DNA of 64,000 bases from Arthrobacter agilis (lineage in GTDB: Bacteria > Actinomycetota > Actinomycetes > Actinomycetales > Micrococcaceae): assembly GCF_006494655.1 (NCBI RefSeq), contig NZ_VHIM01000009.1:62001-126000 (forward strand), in the 5' to 3' direction. Positions 1-8,718 of the stretch are shown here, piece by piece (within the stretch, counting starts at the first letter, position 1; each line of letters opens with the position of its first letter). Position numbers and translations under genes: made by a program. Under the pieces are notes generated by a model, which was not told where the DNA came from, made no database searches, and was given only the letters and a program-made list of their open reading frames with translations.

Positions 1-863
1 ACCTTGTCGCGCGCCTCGACGCCCTGGTCCATGAGCTTGGACTCGGAGGCCTGCTTGGCGAGGTCGCTGCGCAGTTCCTCGGCCGTGTCGAACTCGGACG
101 CCAGCTGGGCGAACTCGTCGTCGACCTCGGGGAGCTCGCGCTCCTTGACGGCCTTGACCAGCACCTTGACCTGCGCGTCGGAGCCGGCGTGCTCGCCGCC
201 GGCGAGCTTGGTCTCGAAGGTGGCATCCTCATCGGCGGAGAGTCCGGTGACGGCCTCGTCCATGCCCTCGAGCATGGTTCCGGAACCGATCTGGTAGGAG
301 AGGTCCTGCGCCGAATCGACGTCCTCGCCGTCCACGGAGGCCGTGAGGTCGATGGTGAGGAAGTCGCCGTCCTTGGACGGGCGGTCGACGGCGGTGAGGG
401 TGCCGAAGCGCCCGCGCAGCTCGTCCATGGCCTTCTGGACGTCCTCGTCGGAGGCCTCGACGGGCTCGACGGTGACCTCGAGGCCCTTGTAGTCGGGCAG
501 CTCGATCTCGGGCCGGATGTCCAGCTCGACGGTGAAGGTGAGCTGTCCGTCCTTCTTCGACGGATCGGGAACCTCGGTGATCTCCACCTCGGGTCGGCTG
601 AGCGGACGGATCCCGGTCTCCTGCACGGCGCTCTGGTAGAAGCCGTTGAGGCCGTCGTTGATGGCCGTCTCGATGACGTAGCCACGGCCCACGCGCTGGT
701 CGATGAGCTGCTGCGGGACCTTGCCCTTGCGGAACCCCGGAACCTGGACCTGGGTGGCGATGGTCTTGTAGGCCTCGTCGATGCTGGGCTTCAGCTCCTC
801 GAAGGGAACCTCGACGTTCAGCTTCACCCGGGTGGGGGAAAGGGTTTCAACAGCGCTCTTCAC
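1..863 (-). CDS. tig: Trigger factor (ribosome-associated chaperone), 3' part cut by window edge
   Basis: ATP-independent peptidyl-prolyl isomerase and chaperone that docks at the ribosomal exit tunnel and shields nascent chains. The N-terminal ribosome-binding domain carries the family signature around residues 43-49 (GFRKGKVP), followed by the FKBP-like PPIase region ([15 protein letters not shown] and [15 protein letters not shown]) and the beginning of the C-terminal domain. About 287 residues are visible; the rest of the C-terminal arm lies beyond the left edge. The GTG start at 863 is chosen because AGGAG lies just upstream (871-880 on the reverse strand) and the reading [15 protein letters not shown] matches the family N-terminus. 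In actinobacteria tig usually precedes clpP; that part is off the window. Confidence 0.96.
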   Translation of the reverse strand, partial: MKSAVETLSPTRVKLNVEVPFEELKPSIDEAYKTIATQVQVPGFRKGKVPQQLIDQRVGRGYVIETAINDGLNGFYQSAVQETGIRPLSRPEVEITEVPDPSKKDGQLTFTVELDIRPEIELPDYKGLEVTVEPVEASDEDVQKAMDELRGRFGTLTAVDRPSKDGDFLTIDLTASVDGEDVDSAQDLSYQIGSGTMLEGMDEAVTGLSADEDATFETKLAGGEHAGSDAQVKVLVKAVKERELPEVDDEFAQLASEFDTAEELRSDLAKQASESKLMDQGVEARDK

Positions 864-932
864 AGCGTAGGACTCCTGAGATGATTGGGATTGGTTCTGC
901 AGCGGAGGCACTTTCCTCATCACACGACAGAG

Positions 933-1006
<74 letters not shown>

Positions 1007-1119
1007 TAAGTGCGAGTGTCAGTCTACGCATCTTTGCGCCAACCACGCACATTTGGCGATAGCCTCCGCGCTGTGGTGTAGTTATATGCGTTCCGCGAGG
1101 CCCTCAGAAGGTCCGCTGC

Positions 1120-1193
1120 GGGGATGTAGCTTAATGGTAAAGCCTCAGTCTTCCAAACTGATTACGCGGGTTCGATTCCCGTCATCCCCTCCA
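1120..1193 (+). tRNA. tRNA-Gly (anticodon TCC)
   Basis: Acceptor GGGGATG pairs with CATCCCC. The anticodon stem TCAGT/ACTGA encloses CTTCCAA with anticodon TCC (reads GGA), and the T-arm has GGTTCGATTCC. The 3' CCA is encoded at 1191-1193, unlike the neighbouring tRNA-Pro. It is divergent from tRNA-Pro with about 110 bp between them; a weak promoter-like pair (TTGGCG near 1053 and TGTAGT about 18 bp on) lies in that gap. Confidence 0.95.
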
Positions 1194-1204
1194 TCTCACC
1201 ACCG

Positions 1205-1229
1205 ACACCCGGACCCTTGGTCCGGGTGT
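1205..1229 (+). terminator. Hairpin terminator after tRNA-Gly
   Basis: Inverted repeat ACACCCGGACC / GGTCCGGGTGT with a 3-nt loop, followed by TCTCGTTTCT. The 11-bp GC-rich stem starts 12 nt after the tRNA CCA end, and a T-rich stretch follows on the plus strand. It also lies beyond the stop of the convergent glycosylase gene, so it may serve both sides. Confidence 0.75.
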
Positions 1230-1283
1230 TCTCGTTTCTGCGGCCGGCTCCTGTCGGAGGTTCCGCCCGCGCCCGCAGGAGCG

Positions 1284-2162
1284 TCAGTCCGCCTGGCAGG
1301 AGGGACACCAGTAGACCGTCCGCGCTGCCATGTCGTCGCTGAGGATGGCTGTCCCGCAGCGGCGGCACGGCTCCCCCGTCCGCTTGTACACGTAGTTCGG
1401 CGCTGACCGCTTCGGCCGTCCGTTGCGGGCCTCGGGCGTCGTCGTGATGATGCGGCCCTCGCGAACGCCGTCCTTCATGAGCCTGACTGTCTCGCTCCAG
1501 ATCGCCCGCGCCTCGTCCTCCCGCAGGAGCTTTCCCGGCCGGCGGGGGTTGATGCCCTGGAGGAAGAGCACCTCGGCCCGGTAGATGTTGCCGATCCCCG
1601 CGATGACCGCCTGGTTCATGAGCTGGATGCCTACCGGCGTGATGCTGGCCATGATCTTCGCGACGAACGCCGAGCCGTCCGATCGGGGCTGCAGCGGGTC
1701 GGGTCCGAGCTTCGCGCGGGCAAGCTTCTCCTCCGCGGTGGTGATCACCTCGCAGGCGGTCGGTCCACGGAGATCGGCCCAGCCGTGGTCGGACACGAGC
1801 CGCACGCGCACGGCGCCGACAGGCGCCGGCGGGCCGGCATAGACCGGCGGACCGCTCTCGGAGGGCGCCTCGCTCTCCCCGACCCTGCGGGGTGCGCCGA
1901 TGCTCGACGCCCCCCGGAACGTCGCATCGCCGCCGAAACTCCACGCCCCGTAGAGCCCGAGGTGCACACGGAGCACGCGGTCGTTGTCGAAGCGCAGGAA
2001 CATCTGCTTGCCGTGTGCCAGGGCGCTGAGCAGCGTGGCACCGTCGAGCTGCTCGGCGCCGGCGGCGAATCGCCCCTGGGGGCTGGAGACGGCGAGGCGC
2101 TGTCCGCTGAAGACCGAGGTGAACTGCTTCGCCAGGCGGTGGACCGAGTGGCCCTCAGGCAA
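1284..2162 (-). CDS. nei2: Formamidopyrimidine/endonuclease VIII family DNA glycosylase (Nei2-like)
   Basis: Bifunctional DNA glycosylase/AP lyase that removes oxidised bases. The start is read as TTG at 2162 because this places the catalytic N-terminal Pro2 and Glu3 directly after the initiator (PEGHSVHRLA), as all members require, with GGAG upstream. A C-terminal zinc finger C-x2-C-x16-C-x2-C (CRRCG ... CPSCQAD) ends the 292-residue protein. The central helix-two-turn-helix region contains the sequence NQAVIAGIGNIYRAEVLF. It overlaps the end of rpiB by 8 nt, so the two are cotranscribed and probably coupled. The sequence resembles the actinobacterial Nei2 subgroup more than Fpg; substrate range is inferred. 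Confidence 0.92.
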   Translation of the reverse strand: MPEGHSVHRLAKQFTSVFSGQRLAVSSPQGRFAAGAEQLDGATLLSALAHGKQMFLRFDNDRVLRVHLGLYGAWSFGGDATFRGASSIGAPRRVGESEAPSESGPPVYAGPPAPVGAVRVRLVSDHGWADLRGPTACEVITTAEEKLARAKLGPDPLQPRSDGSAFVAKIMASITPVGIQLMNQAVIAGIGNIYRAEVLFLQGINPRRPGKLLREDEARAIWSETVRLMKDGVREGRIITTTPEARNGRPKRSAPNYVYKRTGEPCRRCGTAILSDDMAARTVYWCPSCQAD

Positions 2163-2625
2163 CGCTTCCCGTCTCCTCGAACCGTGCCACCTGGGCGATC
2201 CTCCTGCTGTGCCGCTCCGCCCCGCTGAAGGGTTCCGCCAGGAAGGCCTCGATGATGGCTGTTGCCTCGTCCACCGAATGCTGGCGCCCACCCACGGCCA
2301 CGACGTTCGCGTCGTTGTGCTGCCGGGCGAGTCGAGCGGTGTCGAGGCTCCACGCGAGCGCAGCGCGGATACCCCCCACCTTGTTCGCGGCGATCTGCTC
2401 CCCGTTGCCCGAACCTCCGAGGACGATGCCGAGGGCTTCGATGCCTGCCGCGCGGTCCGCGACGACGGCTTGTGCTGCGTCGATGCAGAACGAGGGGTAG
2501 TCGTCCTCCGGATCGTACGAGGTCGGGCCGTGGTCGACGACGTCGTGACCGGCCTGCGTGAGGTGCGAGAGGAGGTGGGCACTGAGCTCCATGCCCGCGT
2601 GGTCGGTGGCGAGGTGGACGCGCAT
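2155..2625 (-). CDS. rpiB: Ribose-5-phosphate isomerase B
   Basis: Interconverts ribose 5-phosphate and ribulose 5-phosphate in the non-oxidative pentose phosphate pathway. The 156-residue protein has the RpiB/LacAB layout: MRVHLATDHAGMELS at the N-terminus, the anion-hole loop GIVLGGSGNGEQIAANK with the actinobacterial Gly-Ser-Gly-Asn-Gly version, and the C-terminal SRRIAQVARFEE. Several actinobacterial RpiB enzymes use a Glu as acid/base where other types have Cys, consistent with the absence of Cys in this loop (family knowledge). ATG start at 2625. It is the first gene of a two-gene unit with the downstream DNA glycosylase. Confidence 0.95.
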   Translation of the reverse strand: MRVHLATDHAGMELSAHLLSHLTQAGHDVVDHGPTSYDPEDDYPSFCIDAAQAVVADRAAGIEALGIVLGGSGNGEQIAANKVGGIRAALAWSLDTARLARQHNDANVVAVGGRQHSVDEATAIIEAFLAEPFSGAERHSRRIAQVARFEETGSVA

Positions 2626-2832
2626 GACGGTGTGTTCCTTCTGGAGGGCGCCGGTCGGCCCGGCAGCGGCTGCGCGGGGTCCCCGGCGGTAGAGGCGGGA
2701 CGATCCCAGCCTAGTGCGCTGCGGGGCGGCGGAACCACGCGCGCAACGACCCCTCCCGGAATGAGAGAATCGGAGCGCCGCGTAACCCGCATCACACGCG
2801 CCGTACCCGTATCCCCACCCTGGAGGCGATCC

Positions 2833-5400
2833 TTGCCCGGTCTGAACCTGACGCGCGACGAAGCACGCACGCGCGCCGATCTGCTCACCGTCCACTCCTA
2901 CGAGGTCACGCTCGACCTGACGCGCGGTGACCGCGTGTTCCGGTCGACGACGGTGGTCTCCTTCGACGCACAGCAGGACGCATCGACGTTCATCGACGCC
3001 GTCACGGACACCGTCCACCGCGTCGAGCTGAACGGCGTCGAGCTCGACCCCGCCGAGGTGGCCGACGGCGTCCGCATCCAGCTCCCGTCCCTCGCCGCGA
3101 GCAACAGGCTCGTCGTCGAGGCCGACATGCTCTACATGAACACCGGCGAGGGCCTCCACCGCTTCACCGATCCGGTGGACGGCGAGGTGTACCTCTACAC
3201 CCAGTTCGAGGTCCCCGACTCCCGCCGCGTATTCACCGTGTTCGAGCAGCCGGACCTGAAGTCGACGTTCCGCTTCTCCGTGACCGCGCCGTCGCACTGG
3301 GACGTCATCTCGAACTCCACCACCCCGGAGCCCGTCCAGGCGGTGTCCGACGCCGACGCCGACGCCGGCGCGGCGTCCACGTGGTTCTTCGAGCCGACGC
3401 CCGTGATGTCCTCGTACGTGACCGCGCTGATCGCCGGCCCGTACCAGTCCGTGCGCAGTGAGCTCACCAGCTCCGACGGCAGGACGATCCCGCTCGGCGT
3501 CTTCGCCCGCAAGTCCCTCATGCAGTACATGGATGCCGAGAACATCTTCGCGCTGACGCGGCAGGGCTTCGCGTTCTACGAGGAGCAGTTCGGTGCGCCG
3601 TACCCCTTCGAGAAGTACGACCAGCTGTTCGTGCCCGAGTTCAACGCCGGTGCGATGGAGAACGCCGGGGCCGTCACCTTCGTCGAGACCTATGTCTTCC
3701 GGTCGCGCGTCCCGGACGCGACGGTGGAGCGCCGCGCCATCACGATCCTCCACGAACTGGCCCACATGTGGTTCGGCGACCTCGTCACCATGCGGTGGTG
3801 GAACGATCTCTGGCTCAACGAGTCCTTCGCCGAGTTCATGTCCACGCTGGCCGCCGCCGAGGCAACCGAGTTCACGCAGTCCTGGACGACGTTCGCCATC
3901 CTCGAGAAGGGCTGGGCGTACCGCCAGGACCAGCTGCCCTCGACGCACCCCATCGTGGCGCAGATCAACGACCTCGAGGACGTCCAGGTCAACTTCGACG
4001 GCATCACCTACGCCAAGGGCGCCTCGGTCCTCAAGCAGCTCGTGGCCTGGGTGGGCCAGGAGGAGTTCATGCAGGGCGTCCGCCAGTACTTCGCGAAGCA
4101 CTCGTGGAAGAACACGGAACTCGTGGATCTCCTCTCCGAGCTCGAAGCGGCCAGCGGACGCGACCTCAAGGCCTGGTCCGCCCTCTGGCTCGAGACCGCG
4201 GGCGTCAACACGCTGCGTCCCGTGTTCGAGACGGACGACGACGGCAGCTTCACCTCCTTCGCCATCCTGCAGACCGCGATCGACGCCTTCCCGACGATCC
4301 GTCCGCACCGGCTCGCGGTCGGCTTCTACGATCTCGACGACAACGGGGCGCTGGTGCGCGTGCACCGCGTGGAGCTCGACGTCGACGGCGAGCGCACGGA
4401 GGTCCCCGAGCTCGTGGGCCTGCAGCAGCCCGCGCTCATCCTGCTCAACGACGACGACCTCGCCTACGCGAAGATCCGCCTCGACCCGGCATCGCTGCGC
4501 ACCTCGGTCCGGCACATCAGGGACTTCCAGGATTCGTTGCCCCGGACGCTCGTCCTCGCGTCGGCCTGGGATGCCGCGCGTGACGGCGAGACACCGGCCC
4601 GCGACTACGTCGACCTCGTGCTGCAGAACATCGGGGCCGAATCGGACTCCTCCGTCGTCCTCGTTCTGCTGCGCCAGCTCGCGTCGACCCTGACGTTCTA
4701 TGTCGCGCCGAATGACCGGCAGGCGATGGGTGACGCCGCTGCGGACAGCCTGCTGGAGCTGGCCCTCGCGGCCGACGCCGGCTCCGATGCCCAGCTGCAG
4801 TTCACCCGGGCCTTCTCCTCGCACGCCCGCACCGACGGCCAGCTCGACACGGTCGAGGCCATGCTGACGGGTGGCAACGTCCCCGAGGGCCTCGCGGTGG
4901 ACCAGGATCTCCGCTGGGAGCTGCTCACCTCCCTGGTGGCCGGCGGACGCTACGGAGCCGCGGAGATCGAGGCCGAACTGGCACGCGACTCGACGGCGAC
5001 GGGCGAACTCGCAGCGGCGGCGGCCACGGCGGCACTCCCGACGGCGGACGCGAAGGACGCCGCGTGGTCGGCCCTCGTCGACGCCGCCGATCTGCCGAAC
5101 GCCACGCAGCGCTCGATGATCTCCGGCTTCACCCGGGTGCACGACCGCTCGCTCCTCGAGCCGTTCGTCGAGCGCTACTTCGCGTCCATCCGCCAGGTGT
5201 GGGCCACCCGCACGCACGAGATCGCGCAGCAGATCGTCGTCGGGCTCTATCCCTCGCTCCTCACCACCCAGGAGACCCTCGACCGGACGGACGCCTTCCT
5301 CGCCGATTTGGGTGACTCGTCGCCGTCGCTGCGGAGGCTCGTCCTCGAGTGCCGTGACGGGATCGTCCGCGCGCTCACGGCACAGGCCGCCGACAGGTAG
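2833..5400 (+). CDS. pepN: Aminopeptidase N, M1 family zinc metallopeptidase
   Basis: Removes N-terminal residues from peptides in the cytoplasm. The M1 substrate motif GAMEN is at residues 273-277. The zinc site is HELAH at 307-311, with the third ligand Glu330 in NESFAE (HExxH-x18-E). The C-terminal part is an ERAP1_C-like helical domain. At 855 residues the length is typical of actinobacterial PepN. The start is taken as TTG at 2833, which has GGAGG about 8 nt upstream and gives the family-like N-terminus PGLNLTRDEARTRADLL; the open frame continues upstream but antisense to rpiB, which is not credible coding. It is divergent from the rpiB gene. Confidence 0.96.
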   Translation: MPGLNLTRDEARTRADLLTVHSYEVTLDLTRGDRVFRSTTVVSFDAQQDASTFIDAVTDTVHRVELNGVELDPAEVADGVRIQLPSLAASNRLVVEADMLYMNTGEGLHRFTDPVDGEVYLYTQFEVPDSRRVFTVFEQPDLKSTFRFSVTAPSHWDVISNSTTPEPVQAVSDADADAGAASTWFFEPTPVMSSYVTALIAGPYQSVRSELTSSDGRTIPLGVFARKSLMQYMDAENIFALTRQGFAFYEEQFGAPYPFEKYDQLFVPEFNAGAMENAGAVTFVETYVFRSRVPDATVERRAITILHELAHMWFGDLVTMRWWNDLWLNESFAEFMSTLAAAEATEFTQSWTTFAILEKGWAYRQDQLPSTHPIVAQINDLEDVQVNFDGITYAKGASVLKQLVAWVGQEEFMQGVRQYFAKHSWKNTELVDLLSELEAASGRDLKAWSALWLETAGVNTLRPVFETDDDGSFTSFAILQTAIDAFPTIRPHRLAVGFYDLDDNGALVRVHRVELDVDGERTEVPELVGLQQPALILLNDDDLAYAKIRLDPASLRTSVRHIRDFQDSLPRTLVLASAWDAARDGETPARDYVDLVLQNIGAESDSSVVLVLLRQLASTLTFYVAPNDRQAMGDAAADSLLELALAADAGSDAQLQFTRAFSSHARTDGQLDTVEAMLTGGNVPEGLAVDQDLRWELLTSLVAGGRYGAAEIEAELARDSTATGELAAAAATAALPTADAKDAAWSALVDAADLPNATQRSMISGFTRVHDRSLLEPFVERYFASIRQVWATRTHEIAQQIVVGLYPSLLTTQETLDRTDAFLADLGDSSPSLRRLVLECRDGIVRALTAQAADR

Positions 5401-5454
5401 CCCGGCTGCTGTCCGCTCTCCGGCGCCCTGCCGCGCGAGCGGATCGGATCACGT

Positions 5455-5480
5455 CGGGGAGGGCCACGCGGTCCTCCCCG
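5455..5480 (+). terminator. Possible terminator hairpin after pepN
   Basis: CGGGGAGG and CCTCCCCG form an 8-bp stem around a 10-nt loop about 55 nt after the pepN stop. There is no U-tract, so this is only a plausible terminator. Confidence 0.4.
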
Positions 5481-5559
5481 GCCTCCTTCCCGCGGCCCCC
5501 GCCCACCAGCTCACGGCGTCCCGCACTCCTGGTCGAGGGCACTCCCCCTCGGCGGCGGC

Positions 5560-5565
5560 TAGGGT
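5560..5565 (+). promoter_or_regulatory. -10 element of a probable leaderless promoter for the OsmC gene
   Basis: TAGGGT stands exactly 6 nt before the ATG at 5572, and no Shine-Dalgarno sequence is present. This geometry puts the transcription start at or next to the initiation codon, as in actinobacterial leaderless mRNAs. No clear -35 is visible. The same TAnnnT-N6/7-start pattern recurs elsewhere in the window. Confidence 0.5.
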
Positions 5566-5571
5566 CGGATC

Positions 5572-6048
5572 ATGAACCTGCAGGAACACCACTACGCCGC
5601 CCGCCTCCGGTGGACGGGGAACCTCGGCTCAGGCACCTCCGGGTACCGCTCCTACAGCCGCGACCACCAGATCGAGGTCGACGGCCCCGGACTGCTGCTC
5701 GGCACCGCGGACCCGACCTTCCACGGCACCCGGGACCGATGGAACCCCGAGCAGCTGCTCCTGACCGCCGTCGCGCAGTGCCACATGCTCTCCTATCTGC
5801 ACGTCGCCGTGAGATCCGGAGTCGTCGTCACCGCGTACGCGGACACGCCCGTCGGAACGATGCGGGTCCATCGCGACGGCAGCGGGGAGTTCACCAGCAT
5901 CCTCCTCCGGCCCCACGTGGAGGTCGAGGACGCCGGCCAGACCGGTCTCGCCGATTCCCTGCACGCCGAAGCCAACAGTTTGTGCTTCATCGCCCGCTCG
6001 GTCTCGTTCCCCGTCCACCACGAACCGACCTCCGCAGGACCCGCCTAG
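5572..6048 (+). CDS. OsmC family peroxiredoxin-like protein
   Basis: OsmC/Ohr-fold proteins reduce organic and fatty-acid hydroperoxides with two reactive cysteines. This 158-residue protein has the family core NPEQLLLTAVAQCHMLSYL with the first Cys, and the second in EANSLCFIARSVSFPV, so both catalytic cysteines are present. The N-terminal beta region (YAARLRWTGNLGSGTSGYRSYSR) also fits the OsmC subgroup rather than Ohr. The start has no Shine-Dalgarno but a TAGGGT element 6 nt upstream. The physiological peroxide and reductant are not known from sequence. Confidence 0.9.
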   Translation: MNLQEHHYAARLRWTGNLGSGTSGYRSYSRDHQIEVDGPGLLLGTADPTFHGTRDRWNPEQLLLTAVAQCHMLSYLHVAVRSGVVVTAYADTPVGTMRVHRDGSGEFTSILLRPHVEVEDAGQTGLADSLHAEANSLCFIARSVSFPVHHEPTSAGPA

Positions 6049-6167
6049 TCCACCCGCAGCGGCGGCCGGCGGGTCCTCGGTCAGCGCCGCCGCTGTAGCC
6101 TGTTAAGGCATCTCCGCGCCCACCCCTCGGGGCGGACCTCCCGGACGCCTGCGTGAAAGCGATTCCC

Positions 6168-6791
6168 ATGACATTCCTTCCCTCCCTCGGCTACGGCGGC
6201 CAGGTCATCGGCGCACTGATCATCCTGATCGGTGCGCTGCTCCTCTGGCTCGTGGTCCGGTTCCTCATCGCGCGCTCGGTCACCCGTGTGCAGAACGGGT
6301 ACAGCGTCTTCAAGAAGCCCCACTTCAAGTGGGCGCAGCCGGCGTTGCGGCCGTTCGACAGCGCCCGCCGGGTGCAGCGGGCCCAGACCATCGGCGGCCT
6401 CCTCTCCAGCGTCAGCGCCGGCACCATCGCGATCATCGCCGTCCTCATGGCCATCGAGACGCTCGGGTTCACCATCGGTCCCATCCTCGCGAGCGTGGGG
6501 ATCGTCGGCATCGCCATCGGCTTCGGCGCGCGTGAGGTGATCCGGGACGCCTTCCTCGGCTTCTTCATCACCATCGAGGACCAGTACGGGATCGGCGACA
6601 CCATCGAGGTCGGCGACACCGTGGGCGTCGTCCAGTCCCTCGGGCTGCGGATCACGCGGATGGTCGATGCGGACGGCGCCATCTGGTACGTGCGGAACGG
6701 TGACATCACGAAGGTGGGCAACCGGTCACAGGGCGAGTACGCACCGCCCACCGATCCCGCGACACCCGCCACCCCGGAGGTCCAGGCATGA
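6168..6791 (+). CDS. Small-conductance mechanosensitive channel family protein (MscS)
   Basis: Membrane protein with the MscS core. It has an N-terminal transmembrane helix ([20 protein letters not shown]), a second one ([17 protein letters not shown]), and a pore-lining TM3 with the Gly/Ala-rich series [19 protein letters not shown]. The beta domain follows ([28 protein letters not shown]). At about 207 residues it lacks most of the C-terminal vestibule domain of E. coli MscS (286 residues). The ATG at 6168 is preferred, but an in-frame GTG at 6153 is possible; neither has a strong Shine-Dalgarno. Its stop overlaps the globin gene start by 4 nt (ATGA). Confidence 0.88.
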   Translation: MTFLPSLGYGGQVIGALIILIGALLLWLVVRFLIARSVTRVQNGYSVFKKPHFKWAQPALRPFDSARRVQRAQTIGGLLSSVSAGTIAIIAVLMAIETLGFTIGPILASVGIVGIAIGFGAREVIRDAFLGFFITIEDQYGIGDTIEVGDTVGVVQSLGLRITRMVDADGAIWYVRNGDITKVGNRSQGEYAPPTDPATPATPEVQA

Positions 6792-7345
6792 GCGAGCCGC
6801 TTCCCGATCGATCAGACCGCTCCGAGGATGCGACGCCTTCCGCAACACCGACCGACGGCCCGGCCGACGGCGCGACCGGACGTCCGGACCTGCAGGCGCC
6901 CGGCGGGCGGGCAGCCCTGCCCGTCGAACGCCTGGTCGCCTCGGGCCAGACGTTCAGCCAGCCCGAGTACACGGAGAACTTCTACGAGGCGATCGGCGGG
7001 CACCCGACCTTCGTGAAGCTCGTGGACGCGTTCTACGAAGGCGTGGCCGATGACGAGATCCTGCGTCCCATGTACCCGGAACAGGATCTGCGGCCTGCGA
7101 AGGAGCGCCTGCTCCTGTTCCTCGAGCAGTACTGGGGCGGGCCGAAGACCTACGGCGAGCAGCGTGGGCACCCGCGCCTGCGCATGCGGCACATGCCGTT
7201 CCGCGTGGGCCCGCAGGCGCGTGACGCCTGGCTCCGACACATGCGCCACGCCGTCGACCGCCTGGACCTCGCTCCCCTGCACGAGGCGACCCTCTGGGAC
7301 TACCTTGAGCGCGCCGCGCTTTCGATGGTGAACGCCGCGGACTGA
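6788..7345 (+). CDS. glbO: Truncated hemoglobin, group II (GlbO type)
   Basis: Heme-binding globin of the 2/2 fold. The core runs from about residue 57 ([21 protein letters not shown]), through [15 protein letters not shown], to [10 protein letters not shown] with the proximal His, and on to ARDAWLRHM with the Trp of helix G typical of group II. Proteins of this type bind O2 and NO; a role in oxidative or nitrosative stress protection is inferred. The first 55 or so residues are a low-complexity, acidic and proline-rich extension ([17 protein letters not shown]) not found in the compact 128-residue mycobacterial GlbO. The ATG overlaps the MscS stop, indicating translational coupling. Confidence 0.9.
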   Translation: MSEPLPDRSDRSEDATPSATPTDGPADGATGRPDLQAPGGRAALPVERLVASGQTFSQPEYTENFYEAIGGHPTFVKLVDAFYEGVADDEILRPMYPEQDLRPAKERLLLFLEQYWGGPKTYGEQRGHPRLRMRHMPFRVGPQARDAWLRHMRHAVDRLDLAPLHEATLWDYLERAALSMVNAAD

Positions 7346-7365
7346 CCCGCTCGGAACCGCTCCCG

Positions 7366-8064
7366 TCAGAACAGCGCGGCAGCGCGCACGAGGACGTGGC
7401 CGCGGGACGTGCTCACCCGGGACCATCGGCCGTTTGTGTGGACCGTGGCCTCGCCGTCGGGCTCGAGGAATCCCAGTGAGTAGGCACCGAATGCCGCGCC
7501 CGCCGCAACCGGTCCGGGCACACCGTCGAGCGGACGGCCCCAGACGGCCGTGCGCGCACTGCTGATCACAGGCGCTCCGGGTCGTTCCGGAAGGCTGCGG
7601 GCCACCTCGGCGATGCCGTCCTTTGCGGCCTGCTCGAGCACACGGCAGGGCACGGTGCCTGCCGCAGTCCAGCCGCTCCGGGGCGGAAGAACGCCGGCCC
7701 AGTTCACCGTGACCGTCACCGGCGGGACGGTGAGGTGACGTCCGCCCTCGGGAATCCTCGCGAGCCTGTCGAGGACCGATCCGAGTGCAACGGTGGCGTC
7801 GACGGGCACGTCATCGGCGTCGACACCGAGGTCCGCGTCGGCAGCGGCGTCCGGTCGTCCCAGAGCCATGATGCGGAGCCCGAGGACCGTCGGCAGTGCT
7901 TCGCCGAGCACGGACGGGGCGAGGGTGCAGACGTACGCGGCGAGGATCTGCCCGTTCGAGACCAGGCGCATGGCGCCGTCCTCGTTGGCCCGCGCACGCG
8001 CAGTGAACGTCCTGAAATCGGCCAAGGTGTGCGCGTCCGCGAAGTGCAGCACGGGATCCGCCAT
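7366..8064 (-). CDS. Conserved hypothetical protein
   Basis: I do not recognise a family. The 232-residue protein begins MADPVLHFADAHTLADFRTF and has no signal peptide, membrane span or cysteine motif. It shows alternating hydrophobic and charged stretches (TVPPVTVTVNWAGVLPPRSGW; AAGAAFGAYSLGFLEPDG) consistent with a soluble alpha/beta protein. It lies 9 nt downstream of the thioesterase gene on the same strand, so the two form an operon. Codon bias and third-position GC match the neighbours, supporting a real gene. A role linked to acyl-thioester turnover is only suggested by position. Confidence 0.75.
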   Translation of the reverse strand: MADPVLHFADAHTLADFRTFTARARANEDGAMRLVSNGQILAAYVCTLAPSVLGEALPTVLGLRIMALGRPDAAADADLGVDADDVPVDATVALGSVLDRLARIPEGGRHLTVPPVTVTVNWAGVLPPRSGWTAAGTVPCRVLEQAAKDGIAEVARSLPERPGAPVISSARTAVWGRPLDGVPGPVAAGAAFGAYSLGFLEPDGEATVHTNGRWSRVSTSRGHVLVRAAALF

Positions 8065-8073
8065 GGTGCTCCC

Positions 8074-8538
8074 CTACCTCGTGCGTGGACGGCGGAAGGG
8101 GACGGCAGGTCCGTCCCAGGAGTGCAGGATGCCCCGCTGGCCCTCGGACAGGCGGACCGGCCGGCCCGTGCTCCGGCTGACGAGGACCATGGTCACCGCC
8201 GCAACGGCGGCCGTCGTGCTGCCCTCGACCTCCACGCGGTCCCGCACCGCGTACCCCAGCTCGAAACTGGACGCACCGACCGCCGTGGTCCACAGGTCGA
8301 CGGCGGCGGGCCGGGTGCTGAAGTTCAACGGCGCCCGGTACTCGATTTCCTGCCGCCCCACGAGGGTGAAGTGGTCGGGGTCGAGGGAATCCATGAAGGA
8401 ATTCTGCGCGGCCGGCCGGCTCATCAAGTGCACGCGGGCGTCCTCCAGGAACTGGAAGTACCGCACGTTGTTCACGTGGCCGTAGGAATCCTCGTCGCCG
8501 AAGCGCAGGGAGAGGGGAATGGTGTGTACCGGGGACAT
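8074..8538 (-). CDS. Acyl-CoA thioesterase, 4HBT hotdog fold (YbgC/FadM-like)
   Basis: Single hotdog domain of 154 residues. The diagnostic catalytic strand-loop FGDEDSYGHVNNVRYFQFLEDAR has the Asp and His-Val-Asn-Asn arrangement of the 4-hydroxybenzoyl-CoA thioesterase family, with the hotdog helix following. It hydrolyses acyl-CoA thioesters; the chain length cannot be told. ATG start at 8538. A two-gene unit with the hypothetical protein downstream; a second thioesterase (TesB type) is divergent across a 180-bp gap. Confidence 0.88.
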   Translation of the reverse strand: MSPVHTIPLSLRFGDEDSYGHVNNVRYFQFLEDARVHLMSRPAAQNSFMDSLDPDHFTLVGRQEIEYRAPLNFSTRPAAVDLWTTAVGASSFELGYAVRDRVEVEGSTTAAVAAVTMVLVSRSTGRPVRLSEGQRGILHSWDGPAVPFRRPRTR

Positions 8539-8718
8539 GGTGTCATTCTCTCAAAGTCCGCCCGGCCCCGACCATTCGCCGCATCGGGGCGGGGCCGTGT
8601 GAGGAACACCATGCGCCGCACGCCGTGCCCGTGTTGAGTGCCGGCAGAGCGCCGTCTAGTGTCAGGAGACCCGGGAGCGTGGGCTCCCATCGATCGGCAG
8701 ACCGAGGAGATCCCGCAG

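Noticed and set aside
2155-5217. A very long open reading frame (about 1020 codons) antisense to pepN and running into rpiB
   Set aside because: It is the GC-rich third-position shadow of pepN. Only its last 156 codons (rpiB) show family similarity, and the rest is low-complexity with no start or ribosome site.
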